Shown here: one piece after another, positions 38,178 to 53,188 of the stretch
Layout of the letters: the number at the start of each line of letters is the position of its first letter
Position numbering within the stretch: the stretch's first letter is position 1
Assembly (NCBI RefSeq): GCF_026262505.1
Contig: NC_067204.1
Location: 6,977,797 to 7,041,796 of the forward strand
DNA from: Trichomonas vaginalis G3
Lineage: Eukaryota; Parabasalia; Trichomonadida; Trichomonadidae
Direction of reading: 5' to 3'
DNA length: 64,000 nt
The notes under the pieces: generated by a model
What the model was told of the DNA's origin: nothing
Database searches by the model: none
The model's input: only the letters and a program-made list of their open reading frames with translations
Program-made: the position numbers and the translations under genes

Positions 38178-41100
38178 AATAAGTTTCATGTTAACATCAG
38201 CACCATGATCAACTAGGAATTGGACAATTTCTATCGACATCTTTTTGATGGCAATGCTAAGAGGGCATTCATCAATATTGAGAGAAATTCATAAAACAAT
38301 GATAAATATGAAAAGAAAGAGAATGTCATAAAACAATGATTAATATGAAAAGAAAGAGAATGTAATAAAACAATGATTAATATGAAAAGAAAGAGAATGT
38401 AATAAAACAATGATAAATATGAAAAGAAAGAAAATGTCATAAAGAAAAGATAAATATGAAAAGAAAGAGAATGTCATAAAACAATGATTAATATGAAAAG
38501 AAAGAGAATTCCATAAAACAATGATAAATATGAAAAGAAAGAGAATTTCATAAAACAATGATAAATATGAAAAGAAAGAGAATTTCATAAAACAATGATT
38601 AATATGAAAAGAAAGAGAATTTTATCAAACAATGCTAAATATGAAAAGAAAGAGAATTTCATAAAACAATGCTAAATATGAAAAGAAAGAGAATTCTATC
38701 AAACAATGATAAATATGAAAAGAAAGAGAATTTCATAAAACAATGATTAATATGAAAAGAAAGAGAATTCTATAAAACAATGATAAATATGAAAAGAAAG
38801 AGAATTCCATAACACATTGATAAATATGAAAAGAAAGAGAATTCCATAAAACAATGATAAATATGAAAAGAAAGAGAATTTCATAAAACAATGATAAATA
38901 TGAAAAGAAAGAGAATTTCATAAAACAATGATTAATATGAAAAGAAAGAGAATTTTATCAAACAATGCTAAATATGAAAAGAAAGAGAATTTCATAAAAC
39001 AATGCTAAATATGAAAAGAAAGAGAATTCTATCAAACAATGATAAATATGAAAAGAAAGAGAATTTCATAAAACAATGATTAATATGAAAAGAAAGAGAA
39101 TTCTATAAAACAATGATAAATATGAAAAGAAAAGAGAATTCCATAACACATTGATAAATATGAAAAGAAAGAGAATTCCATAAAACAAGGATAAATATGA
39201 AAAGAAGAGAATGTCATAAAATAATGATAAATATGAAAAGAAAGAGAATAAGTTTCATGTTAACATCAGCACCATGATCAACTAGGAATTGGACAATTTC
39301 TATCGACATCTTTTTGATGCAATGCTAAGAGGGCATTCATCAATATTGAGAGAAATTCATAAAACAATGATAAATATGAAAAGAAAGAGAATGTCATAAA
39401 ACAATGATTAATATGAAAAGAAAGAGAATGTAATAAAACAATGATTAATATGAAAAGAAAGAGAATGTAATAAAACAATGATAAATATGAAAAGAAAGAA
39501 AATGTCATAAAGAAAAGATAAATATGAAAAGAAAGAGAATGTCATAAAACAATGATTAATATGAAAAGAAAGAGAATTTCATAAAACAATGATAAATATG
39601 AAAAGAAAGAGAATTTCATAAAACAATGATAAATATGAAAAGAAAGAGAATTTCATAAAACAATGATTAATATGAAAAGAAATAGAATGTAATAAAACAA
39701 TGATAAATATGAAAAGAAAGAGAATGTAATAAAACAATGATAAATATGAAAAGAAAGAGAATTTTATCAAACAATGATAAATATGAAAAGAAGGAGAATT
39801 CTATAAAACAATGATAAATATGAAAAGAAAGAGAATTCTATAAAACAGTGATAAATATGAAAAGAAATAGAATGTAATAAAACAATGATAAATATGAAAA
39901 GAAAGAGAATAAGTTTCATGTTAACATCAGCACCATGATCAACTAGGAATTGGACAATTTCTATCGACATCTTTTTGATGGCAATGCTAAGAGGGCATTC
40001 ATCAATATTGAGAGAAATTCATAAAACAATGATAAATATGAAAAGAAAGAGAATGTCATAAAACAACGATAAATATGAAAAGAAAGAGATTCTATCAAAC
40101 AATGATAAATACGAAAAGAAAGAGAATTTCATAAAACAATGATTAATATGAAAAGAAAGAGAATTTCATAAAACAATGATAAATATGAAAAGAAAGAGAA
40201 TGTCATAAAACAATGATAAATATGAAAAGAAAGAGAATTTTATCAAACAATGATAAATATGAAAAGAAAGAGAATTTCATAAAACAATGATTAATATGAA
40301 AAGAAAGAGAATTCTATAAAACAATGATTAATATGAAAAGAAAGAGAATTTCATAAAACAATGATTAATATGAAAAGAAAGAGAATTCTATAAAACAATG
40401 ATAAATATGAAAAGAAAGAGAATTCCATAACACATTGATAAATATGAAAAGAAAGAGAATTCCATAAAACAAGGATAAATATGAAAAGAAAGAGAATGTC
40501 TTAAAATAATGATAAATATGAAAAGAAAGAGAATAAGTTTCATGTTAACATCAGCACCATGATCAACTAGGAATTGGACAATTTCTATCGACATCTTTTT
40601 GATGGCAATACTAAGAGGGCATTCATCAATATTGAGAGAAATTCATAAAACAATGATTAATATGAAAAGAAAGAGAATGTTATAAAACAAGGATAAATAT
40701 GAAAAGAAAGAAAATGTCATAAAGAAAAGATAAATATGAAAAGAAAGAGAATGTCATAAAACAATGATTAATATGAAAAGAAAGAGAATTCCATAAAACA
40801 ATGATAAATATGAAAAGAAAGACAATTATATAAAACAATGATAAATATGAAAAGAAAGAGATTCTATCAAACAATGATAAATATGAAAAGAATGAGAATT
40901 TCATAAAACAATGATAAATATGAAAGAAAGAGAATTCATAAAACAATGATTAATATGAAAAGAAAGAGAATTTTCAAAACAATGATTAATATGAAAAGAA
41001 AGAGAATTCCATAAAACAATGATAAATATGAAAAGAAATAGAATTCCATACAACAATGCTAAATATGAAAAGAAAGAGAATTTCATAAAACAATGATTAA

Positions 41101-44100
41101 TATGAAAAGAAAGAGAATTCATAAAAACAATGATAATATGAAAAGAAAGAGAATTCCATAAACAATGATAAATATGAAAAGAAAGAGAATTCCATAACAC
41201 ATTGATAAATATGAAAAGAAAGAGAATTCCATAAAACAAGATAAATATGAAAAGAAAGAGAATGTCATAAAATAATGATAAATATGAAAAGAAAGAGAAT
41301 AAGTTTCATGTTAACATCAGCACCATGATCAACTAGGAATTGGACAATTTCTATCGACATCTTTTTGATGGCAATGCTAAGAGGGCATTCATCAATATTG
41401 AGAGAAATTCATAAAACAATGATAAATATGAAAAGAAAGAGAATGTCATAAAACAATGATTAATATGAAAAGAAAGAGAATGTAATAAAACAATGATTAA
41501 TATGAAAAGAAAGAGAATGTAATAAAACAATGATAAATATGAAAAGAAAGAAAATGTCATAGAAAAGATAAATATGAAAAGAAAGAGAATGTCATAAAAC
41601 AATGATTAATATGAAAAGAAAGAGAATTCCATAAAACAATGATAAATATGAAAAGAAAGAGAATTTCATAAAACAATGATAAATATGAAAAGAAAGAGAA
41701 TTCATAAAACAATGATTAATATGAAAAGAAAGAGAATTTATCAAACAATGCTAAATATGAAAAGAAAGAGAATTTCATAAAACAATGCTAAATATGAAAA
41801 GAAAGAGAATTCTATCAAACAATGATAAATATGAAAAGAAAGAGAATTTCATAAAACAATGATTAATATGAAAAGAAAGAGAATTCTATAAAACAATGAT
41901 AAATATGAAAAGAAAGAGAATTCCATAACACATTGATAAATATGAAAAGAAAGAGAATTCCATAAAACAAGGATAAATATGAAAAGAAAGAGAATGTCAT
42001 AAAATAATGATTAATATGAAAAGAAAGAGAATGTAATAAAACAATGTTAAATATGAAAAGAAAGAGAATTTTATCAAACAATGCTAAATATGAAAAGAAA
42101 GAGAATTTCATAAAACAATGCTAAATATGAAAAGAAAGAGAATTCTATCAAACAATGATAAATATGAAAAGAAAGAGAATTTAAAACAATGATTAATATG
42201 AAAAGAAAGAATTCTATAAAACAATGATAAATATGAAAAGAAAGAGAATTCCATAACACATTGATAAATATGAAAAGAAAGAGAATTCCATAAAACAAGG
42301 ATAAATATGAAAAGAAAGAGAATGTCATAAAATAATGATAAATATGAAAAGAAAGAGAATAAGTTTCATGTTAACATCAGCACCATGATCAACTAGGAAT
42401 TGGACAATTTCTATCGACATCTTTTTGATGGCAATGCTAAGAGGGCATTCATCAATATTGAGAGAAATTCATAAAACAATGATAAATATGAAAAGAAAGA
42501 GAATGTCATAAAACAATGATTAATATGAAAAGAAAGAGAATGTATAAAACAATGATTAATATGAAAAGAAGAGAATGTAATAAAACAATGATAAATATGA
42601 AAAGAAAGAAAATGTCATAAAGAAAAGATAAATATGAAAAGAAAGAGAATGTCATAAAACAATGATTAATATGAAAAGAAAGAGAATTTCATAAAACAAT
42701 GATAAATATGAAAAGAAAGAGAATTTCATAAAACAATGATAAATATGAAAAGAAAGAGAATTTCATAAAACAATGATTAATATGAAAAGAAAGAGAATTT
42801 TATCAAACAATGCTAATATGAAAAGAAAGAGAATTTCATAAAACAATGCTAAATATGAAAAGAAAGAGAATTCTATCAAACAATGATAAATATGAAAAGA
42901 AAGAGAATTTCATAAAACAATGATTAATATGAAAAGAAAGAGAATTCTATAAAACAATGATAAATATGAAAAGAAAGAGAATTCCATAACACATTGATAA
43001 ATATGAAAAGAAAGAGAATTCCATAAAACAAGGATAAATATGAAAAGAAAGAGAATGTCATAAAACAATGATTAATATGAAAAGAAAGAGAATTCCATAA
43101 AACAATGATAAATATGAAAAGAAAGACAATTATATAAAACAATGCTAAATATGAAAAGAAAGAGAATTTCATAAAACAATGATTAATATGAAAAGAAAGA
43201 GAATTTCATAAAACAATGATAAATATGAAAAGAAAGAGAATTTCATAAAACAATGATTAATATGAAAAGAAAGAGAATTCTATAAAACAATGATAAATAT
43301 GAAAAGAAATAGAATTCGATACAACAATGATTAATATGAAAAGAAAGAGAATTCTATAAAACAATGATTAATATGAAAAGAAAGAGAATTTCATAAAACA
43401 ATGATTAATATGAAAAGAAAGAGAATTCTATAAAACAATGATAAATATGAAAAGAAAGAGAATTCCATAACACATTGATAAATATGAAAAGAAAGAGAAT
43501 TCCATAAAACAAGGATAAATATGAAAAGAAAGAGAATGTCATAAAATAATGATAAATATGAAAAGAAAGAGAATAAGTTTCATGTTAACATCAGCACCAT
43601 GATCAACTAGGAATTGGACAATTTCTATCGACATCTTTTTGATGGCAATACTAAGAGGGCATTCATCAATATTGAGAGAAATTCATAAAACAATGATAAA
43701 TATGAAAAGAAATAGAATTTTATCAAATAATGATAAATATGAAAAGAAAGAGAATGTAATAAAACAATGATAAATATGAAAAGAAAGAGAATGTCATAAA
43801 ACAATGATTAATATGAAAAGAAAGAGAATTCCATAACACATTGATAAATATGAAAAGAAAGAGAATGTTATAAAACAAGGATAAATATGAAAAGAAAGAA
43901 AATGTCATAAAGAAAAGATAAATATGAAAAGAAAGAGAATGTCATAAAACAATGATTAATATGAAAAGAAAGAGAATTCCATAAAACAATGATAAATATG
44001 AAAAGAAAGACAATTATATAAAACAATGATAAATATGAAAAGAAAGAGAATTTCATAAAACAATGATTAATATGAAAAGAAAGAGAATTTCATAAAACAA

Positions 44101-47100
44101 TGATTAATATGAAAAGAAAGAGAATTTCATAAAACAATGATAAATATGAAAAGAAAGAGAATTCCATAAAACAATGATAAATATGAAAAGAAAGAGAATT
44201 CCATAACACATTGATAAATATGAAAAGAAAGAGAATTCCATAAAACAAGGATAAATATGAAAAGAAAGAGAATGTCATAAAATAATGATAAATATGAAAA
44301 GAAAGAGAATAAGTTTCATGTTAACATCAGCACCATGATCAACTAGGAATTGGACAATTTCTATCGACATCTTTTTGATGGCAATGCTAAGAGGGCATTC
44401 ATCAATATTGAGAGAAATTCATAAAACAATGATAAATATGAAAAGAAAGAGAATTTCATAAAACAATGATTAATATGAAAAGAAAGAGAATGTAATAAAA
44501 CAATGATAAATATGAAAAGAAAGAGAATTCCACAACACATTGATAAATATGAAAAGAAAGAGAATTCCATAAAACAAGGATAAATATGAAAAGAAAGAGA
44601 ATGTCATAAAACAATGATTAATATGAAAAGAAAGAAAATGTCATAAAGAAAAGATAAATATGAAAAGAAAGAGAATGTCATAAAACAATGATTAATATGA
44701 AAAGAAAGAGAATTCTATAAAACAATGATAAATATGAAAAGAAAGAGAATTTCATAAAACAATGATAAATATGAAAAGAAAGAGAATTTCAAAACAATGA
44801 TTAATATGAAAAGAAAGAGAATTCTATCAAAACAATGATAAATATGAAAAGAAAGAGAATTCCATAACACATTGATAAATATGAAAAGAAAGAGAATTTC
44901 ATAAAACAATGATTAATATGAAAAGAAAGAGAATTTCATAAAACAATGATTAATATGAAAAGAAAGAGAATTTCATAAAACAATGATTAATATGAAAAGA
45001 AAGAGAATTTCATAAAACAATGATAAATATGAAAAGAAAGAGAATTTCATAACACATTGATAAATATGAAAAGAAAGAGAATTCCATAAAACAAGGATAA
45101 ATATGAAAAGAAAGAGAATTTCATAAAACAATGATAAATATGAAAAGAAAGAGAATAAGTTTCATGTTAACATCAGCACCATGATCAACTAGGAATTGGA
45201 CAATTTCTATCGACATCTTTTTGATGGCAATACTAAGAGGGCATTCATCAATATTGAGAGAAATTCATAAAACAATGATTAATATGAAAAGAAAGAGAAT
45301 GTTATAAAACAAGGATAAATATGAAAAGAAAGAGAATTTCATAAAACAAGGATAAATATGAAAAGAAAGAGAATTTCATAAAACAATGATAAATATGAAA
45401 AGAAAGAGAAATTCATAAAACAATGATTAATATGAAAAGAAAGAGAATGTAATAAAACAATGATTAATATGAAAAGAAAGAGAATTCCATAAAACAATGA
45501 TAAATATGAAAAGAAATAGAATTCGATACAACAATGCTAAATATGAAAAGAAAGAGAATTTCATAAAACAATGCTAAATATGAAAAGAAAGAGAATTTCA
45601 TAAAACAATGATAAATATGAAAAGAAAGAGAATTTCATAAAACAATGATTAATATGAAAAGAAAGAGATTCTATCAAACAATGATAAATATGAAAAGAAA
45701 TAGAATTCGATATAACAATGATTAATATGAAAAGAAAGAGAATTCTATAAAACAATGATAAATATGAAAAGAAAGAGAATTTCATAAAACAATGATTAAT
45801 ATGAAAAGAAAGAGAATTCTATAAAACAATGATAAATATGAAAAGAAAGAGAATTCCATAACACATTGATAAATATGAAAAGAAAGAGAATTCCATAAAA
45901 CAAGGATAAATATGAAAAGAAAGAGAATGTCATAAAATAATGATAAATATGAAAAGAAAGAGAATAAGTTTCATGTTAACATCAGCACCATGATCAACTA
46001 GGAATTGGACAATTTCTATCGACATCTTTTTGATGGCAATGCTAAGAGGGCATTCATCAATATTGAGAGAAATTCATAAAACAATGATAAATATGAAAAG
46101 AAAGAGAATTTCATAAAACAATGATTAATATGAAAAGAAAGAGAATGTAATAAAACAATGTTAAATATGAAAAGAAAGAGAATTCCACAACACATTGATA
46201 AATATGAAAAGAAAGAGAATTCCATAAAACAAGGATAAATATGAAAAGAAAGAGAATTTCATAAAACAATGATAAATATGAAAAGAAAGAGAATGTCATA
46301 AAACAATGATTAATATGAAAAGAAAGAGAATGTAATAAAACAATGTTAAATATGAAAAGAAAGAGAATTCCATAACACATTGATAAATATGAAAAGAAAG
46401 AGAATTCCATAAAACAAGGATAAATATGAAAAGAAAGAGAATGTCATAAAATAATGATAAATATGAAAAGAAAGAGAATAAGTTTCATGTTAACATCAGC
46501 ACCATGATCAACTAGGAATTGGACAATTTCTATCGACATCTTTTTGATGGCAATGCTAAGAGGGCATTCATCAATATTGAGAGAAATTCATAAAACAATG
46601 ATAAATATGAAAAGAAAGAGAATGTCATAAAACAATGATTAATATGAAAAGAAAGAGAATGTAATAAAACAATGATAAATATGAAAAGAAAGAGAATTCT
46701 ATAAAACAATGATTAATATGAAAAGAAAGAGAATTTCATAAAACAATGATTAATATGAAAAGAAATAGAATGTAATAAAACAATGATTAATATGAAAAGA
46801 AAGAGAATTCCATAAAACAATGATTAATATGAAAAGAAAGAGAATTTCATAAAACAATGCTAAATATGAAAAGAAAGAGAATTTCATAAAACAATGATTA
46901 ATATGAAAAGAAATAGAATGTAATAAAACAATGTTAAATATGAAAAGAAAGAGAATTCCACAACACATTGATAAATATGAAAAGAAAGAGAATTCCATAA
47001 AACAAGGATAAATATGAAAAGAAAGAGAATGTCATAAAATAATGATAAATATGAAAAGAAAGAGAATGTCATAAAATAATGCTAAATATGAAAAGAAACA

Positions 47101-50100
47101 GAATTCCATAAAACAAGGATAAATATGAAAAGAAAGAGAATTTCATAAAACAATGATAAATATGAAAAGAAATAGAATAAGTTTCATGTTAACATCAGCA
47201 CCATGATCAACTAGGAATTGGACAATTTCTATCGACATCTTTTTGATGGCAATGCTAAGAGGGCATTCATCAATATTGAGAGAAATCCATAAAACAATGA
47301 TAAATATGAAAAGAAAGAGAATTTTATCAAACAATGATTAATATGAAAAGAAAGAGAATTCTATAAAACAATGATTAATATGAAAAGAAAGAGAATTTCA
47401 TAAAACAATGATTAATATGAAAAGAAAGAGAATTTCATAAAACAATGCTAAATATGAAAAGAAAGAGAATTTTATCAAACAATGATAAATATGAAAAGAA
47501 AGAGAATTTCATAACACATTGATAAATATGAAAAGAAAGAGAATTTCATAAAACAATGATTAATATGAAAAGAAAGAGAATTTCATAAAACAATGATTAA
47601 TATGAAAAGAAAGAGAATTTCATAAAACAATGATTAATATGAAAAGAAAGAGAATTCCAAAAACAATGATTAATATGAAAAGAAAGAGAATTTCATAAAA
47701 CAATGCTAAATATGAAAAGAAAGAGAATTTTATCAAACAATGATAAATATGAAAAGAAAGAGAATTTCATAACACATTGATAAATATGAAAAGAAAGAGA
47801 ATTTCATAAAACAATGATTAATATGAAAAGAAAGAGAATTTCATAAAACAATGATTAATATGAAAAGAAAGAGAATTTCATAAAACAATGATTAATATGA
47901 AAAGAAAGAGAATTCCATAAAACAATGATAAATATGAAAAGAAAGAGAATTTCATAAAACAATGATTAATATGAAAAGAAAGAGAATTCTATCAAACAAT
48001 GATAAATATGAAAAGAAAGAGAATGTCATAAAATAATGATAAATATGAAAAGAAAGAGAATAAGTTTCATGTTAACATCAGCACCATGATCAACTAGGAA
48101 TTGGACAATTTCTATCGACATCTTTTTGATGGCAATGCTAAGAGGGCATTCATCAATATTGAGAGAAATTCATAAAACAATGATAAATATGAAAAGAAAG
48201 AGAATTTCATAAAACAATGATTAATATGAAAAGAAAGAGAATGTAATAAAACAATGTTAAATATGAAAAGAAAGAGAATTCCACAACACATTGATAAATA
48301 TAAAGAAAGAGAATTCCATAAAACAAGGATATAATATGAAAAGAAAGAGAATGTCATAAAACAATGATTAATATGAAAAGAAAGAAAATGTCATAAAGAA
48401 AAGATAAATATGAAAAGAAAGAGAATGTCATAAAACAAGGATAAATATGAAAAGAAAGAGAATTTCATAAAACAATGATAAATATGAAAAGAAATAGAAT
48501 TCGATACAACAATGATAAATATGAAAAGAAAGAGAATTTCATAAAACAATGATAAATATGAAAAGAAAGAGAATTCCATAAAACAATGATAAATATGAAA
48601 AGAAAGAGAATTCCATAACACATTGATAAATATGAAAAGAAAGAGAATTTCATAAAACAATGATTAATATGAAAAGAAAGAGAATTTCATAAAACAATGA
48701 TTAATATGAAAAGAAAGAGAATTTCATAAAACAATGATTAATATGAAAAGAAAGAGAATTTCATAAAACAATGATAAATATGAAAAGAAAGAGAATTCCA
48801 TAAAACAATGCTAAATATGAAAAGAAAGAGAATTCCATAAAACAATGATAAATATGAAAAGAAAGAGAATTCCATAACACATTGATAAATATGAAAAGAA
48901 AGAGAATTCCATAAAACAAGGATAAATATGAAAAGAAAGAGAATTTCATAAAACAATGATAAATATGAAAAGAAAGAGAATAAGTTTCATGTTAACATCA
49001 GCACCATGATCAACTAGGAATTGGACAATTTCTATCGACATCTTTTTGATGGCAATACTAAGAGGGCATTCATCAATATTGAGAGAAATTCATAAAACAA
49101 TGATTAATATGAAAAGAAAGAGAATTCCATAAAACAAGGATAAATATGAAAAGAAAGAGAATGTAATAAAACAATGATTAATATGAAAAGAAAGAGAATG
49201 TAATAAAACAATGTTAAATATGAAAAGAAAGAGAATTTTATCAAACAATGCTAAATATGAAAAGAAAGAGAATTTCATAAAACAATGCTAAATATGAAAA
49301 GAAAGAGAATTCTATCAAACAATGATAAATATGAAAAGAAAGAGAATTTCATAAAACAATGATTAATATGAAAAGAAAGAGAATTCTATAAAACAATGAT
49401 AAATATGAAAAGAAAGAGAATTCCATAACACATTGATAAATATGAAAAGAAAGAGAATTCCATAAAACAAGGATAAATATGAAAAGAAAGAGAATGTCAT
49501 AAAATAATGATAAATATGAAAAGAAAGAGAATAAGTTTCATGTTAACATCAGCACCATGATCAACTAGGAATTGGACAATTTCTATCGACATCTTTTTGA
49601 TGGCAATGCTAAGAGGGCATTCATCAATATTGAGAGAAATTCATAAAACAATGATAAATATGAAAAGAAAGAGAATGTCATAAAACAATGATTAATATGA
49701 AAAGAAAGAGAATGTAATAAACAATGATTAATATGAAAAGAAAGAGATGTAATAAAACAATGATAAATATGAAAGAAAGAAAATGTCATAAAGAAAGATA
49801 AATATGAAAAGAAAGAGAATGTCATAAAACAATGATTAATATGAAAGAAAGAGAATTTCATAAAACAATGATAAATATGAAAAGAAAGAGAATTTCATAA
49901 AACAATGATAAATATGAAAAGAAAGAGAATTTCATAAAACAATGATTAATATGAAAAGAAAGAGAATTTTATCAAACAATGCTAAATATGAAAAGAAAGA
50001 GAATTTCATAAAACAATGCTAAATATGAAAAGAAAGAGAATTCTATCAAACAATGATAAATATGAAAAGAAAGAGAATGTCATAAAACAATGATTAATAT

Positions 50101-53100
50101 GAAAAGAAAGAGAATTCTATAAAACAATGATAAATATGAAAAGAAAGAGAATTCCATAACACATTGATAAATATGAAAAGAAAGAGAATTCCATAAAACA
50201 AGGATAAATATGAAAAGAAAGAGAATGTCATAAAATAATGATTAATATGAAAAGAAAGAGAATGTAATAAAACAATGTTAAATATGAAAAGAAAGAGAAT
50301 TTCATAAAACAATGATTAATATGAAAAGAAAGAGAATTTCATAAAACAATGATTAATATGAAAAGAAAGAGAATTTCATAAAACAATGATAAATATGAAA
50401 AGAAAGAGAATTTCATAAACAATGATTAATATGAAAAGAAAGAGAATTCTATAAAACAATGATAAATATGAAAAGAAATAGAATTCGATACAACAATGAT
50501 TAATATGAAAAGAAAGAGAATTCTATAAAACAATGATTAATATGAAAAGAAAGAGAATTTCATAAAACAATGATTAATATTGAAAAGAAGAGAATTCTAT
50601 AAAACAATGATAAATTGAAAAGAAAGAGAATTCCATAACACATTGATAAATATGAAAAGAAAGAGAATTCCATAAAACAAGGATAAATATGAAAAGAAAG
50701 AGAATGTCATAAATAATGATAAATATGAAAAGAAAGAGAATAAGTTTCATGTTAACATCAGCACCATGATCAACTAGGAATTGGACAATTTCTATCGACA
50801 TCTTTTTTGATGGCAATACTAAGAGGGCATTCATCAATATTGAGAGAAATTCATAAAACAATGATAAATATGAAAAGAAATAGAATTTTATCAAATAATG
50901 ATAAATATGAAAAGAAAGAGAATGTAATAAAACAATGATAAATATGAAAAGAAAGAGAATGTCATAAAACAATGATTATATGAAAAGAAAGAGAATTCCA
51001 TAACACATTGATAAATATGAAAAGAAAGAGAATGTTATAAAACAAGGATAAATATGAAAAGAAAGAAAATGTCATAAAGAAAAGATAAATATGAAAAGAA
51101 AGAGAATGTCATAAAACAATGATTAATATGAAAAGAAAGAGAATTCCATAAAACAATGATAAATATGAAAAGAAAGAGAATTTCATAAAACAATGATAAA
51201 TATGAAAAGAAAGAGAAATTCATAAAACAATGATAAATATGAAAAGAAAGAGAATGTAATAAAACAATGATTAATATGAAAAGAAAGAGAATTCCATAAA
51301 ACAATGATAAATATGAAAAGAAATAGAATTCGATACAACAATGCTAAATATGAAAAGAAAGAGAATTCCATAACACATTGATAAATATGAAAAGAAAGAG
51401 AATTCCATAAAACAAGGATAAATATGAAAAGAAAGAGAATGTCATAAAATAATGATAAATATGAAAAGAAAGAGAATAAGTTTCATGTTAACATCAGCAC
51501 CATGATCAACTAGGAATTGGACAATTTCTATCGACATCTTTTTGATGCAATGCTAAGAGGGCATTCATCAATATTGAGAGAGAAATTCATAAAACAATGA
51601 TAAATATGAAAAGAAAGAGAATTTCATAAAACAATGATTAATATGAAAAGAAAGAGAATGTAATAAAACAATGATAAATATGAAAAGAAAGAGAATTCCA
51701 CAACACATTGATAAATATGAAAAGAAAGAGAATTCCATAAAACAAGGATAAATATGAAAAGAAAGAGAATGTCATAAAACAATGATTAATATGAAAAGAA
51801 AGAAAATGTCATAAAGAAAAGATAAATATGAAAAGAAAGAGAATGTCATAAAACAATGATTAATATGAAAAGAAAGAGAATTCTATAAAACAATGATAAA
51901 TATGAAAAGAAAGAGAATTTCATAAAACAATGATAAATATGAAAAGAAAGAGAATTTCATAAAACAATGATTAATATGAAAAGAAAGAGAATTCTATCAA
52001 ACAATGATAAATATGAAAAGAAAGAGAATTCCATAACACATTGATAAATATGAAAAGAAAGAGAATTTCATAAAACAATGATTAATATGAAAAGAAAGAG
52101 AATTTCATAAAACAATGATTAATATGAAAAGAAAGAGAATTTCATAAAACAATGATTAATATGAAAAGAAAGAGAATTTCATAAAACAATGATAAATATG
52201 AAAAGAAAGAGAATTTCATAAAACAATGCTAAATATGAAAAGAAAGAGAATTCCATAAAACAATGATAAATATGAAAAGAAAGAGAATTCCATAACACAT
52301 TGATAAATATGAAAAGAAAGAGAATTCCATAAAACAAGGATAAATATGAAAAGAAAGAGAATTTCATAAAACAATGATAAATATGAAAAGAAAGAGAATA
52401 AGTTTCATGTTAACATCAGCACCATGATCAACTAGGAATTGGACAATTTCTATCGACATCTTTTTGATGGCAATACTAAGAGGAATTCATCAAATAATAT
52501 GAAGAGAATTCATAAAACAAATTAATATGAAAAGAAGAGAATTCATAAACAAGGAAATATGAAAAGAAAAGAATTTCATAAAACATGATAAATATGAAAA
52601 GAAAGAGAATTCATAAAACAATGATAAATATGAAAGAAAGAGAATTATAAAACAATGATTAAATATGAAAAGAAAGAGAATTCATAAAACAATGATTAAT
52701 ATGAAAAGAAAGAGAATTCATAAACAATGATAAATATGAAAAGAAAGAGAATTTCATAAAACAATGATAAATATGAAAAGAAAGAGAATTTCATAAAACA
52801 ATGATTAATATGAAAAGAAAGAGAATTCATAAAACAATGATAATATGAAAAGAAAGAGAATTCTATAAAACAATGATAAATATGAAAAGAAAGAGAATTT
52901 CATAAAACAATGATTAATATGAAAAGAAAGAGAATTCTATAAAACAATGATAAATATGAAAAGAAAGAGAATTCCATAACACATTGATAAATATGAAAAG
53001 AAAGAGAATTCATAAAACAATGATAATATGAAAGAAGAGAATTCTATAAAACAATGATAAATATGAAAGAAAGAGAATTCCATAACACATTGATAAATAT

Positions 53101-53188
53101 GAAAAGAAAGAGAATTCCATAAAACAAGGATAAATATGAAAAGAAAAGAGAATGTCATAAATAATGATAAATATGAAAAGAAAGAGAA
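38178..53188. repeat. Partly matching higher-order cycles in the centre-right array
   Basis: Spacings after 38178 (about 1066 bp) and after 41298 (about 1060 bp) match. Those after 42358 (about 1213, 737 and 846) resemble those after 49531 (about 1208, 734 and 932). The series from 45962 (516, 697, 883, 920) equals the start of the series from 53189. The cycles are shuffled rather than strictly periodic. Confidence 0.6.
46477..46591 (-). repeat. Ankyrin-repeat fragment, clean reference copy
   Basis: This 115-bp insert reads on the minus strand as one ankyrin repeat: a turn with NIDECPL, first helix SIAIKK, second helix EIVQFLVDHG, then ADVN. That is close to the general pattern TPLHxAA...EIVxxLLxxGADVN, but the usual TPLH is CPLS. 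Ankyrin repeats normally act in stacks as protein-binding scaffolds, and a single repeat would not fold alone. The frame is open only for about 40 codons before satellite text takes over. Both edges carry a GAGAA...TTCAT sequence that matches the 37-bp unit. It is a captured or ancestral gene piece that spreads with the satellite, not an expressed gene as far as can be seen. Confidence 0.9.

Noticed and set aside
50574-50972. Longest minus-strand frame in the array, with an ankyrin stretch, as a gene
   Set aside because: It is made of satellite monomers around one ankyrin fragment; equal frames arise wherever the monomer mix lacks a stop. No independent start context or domain completeness.
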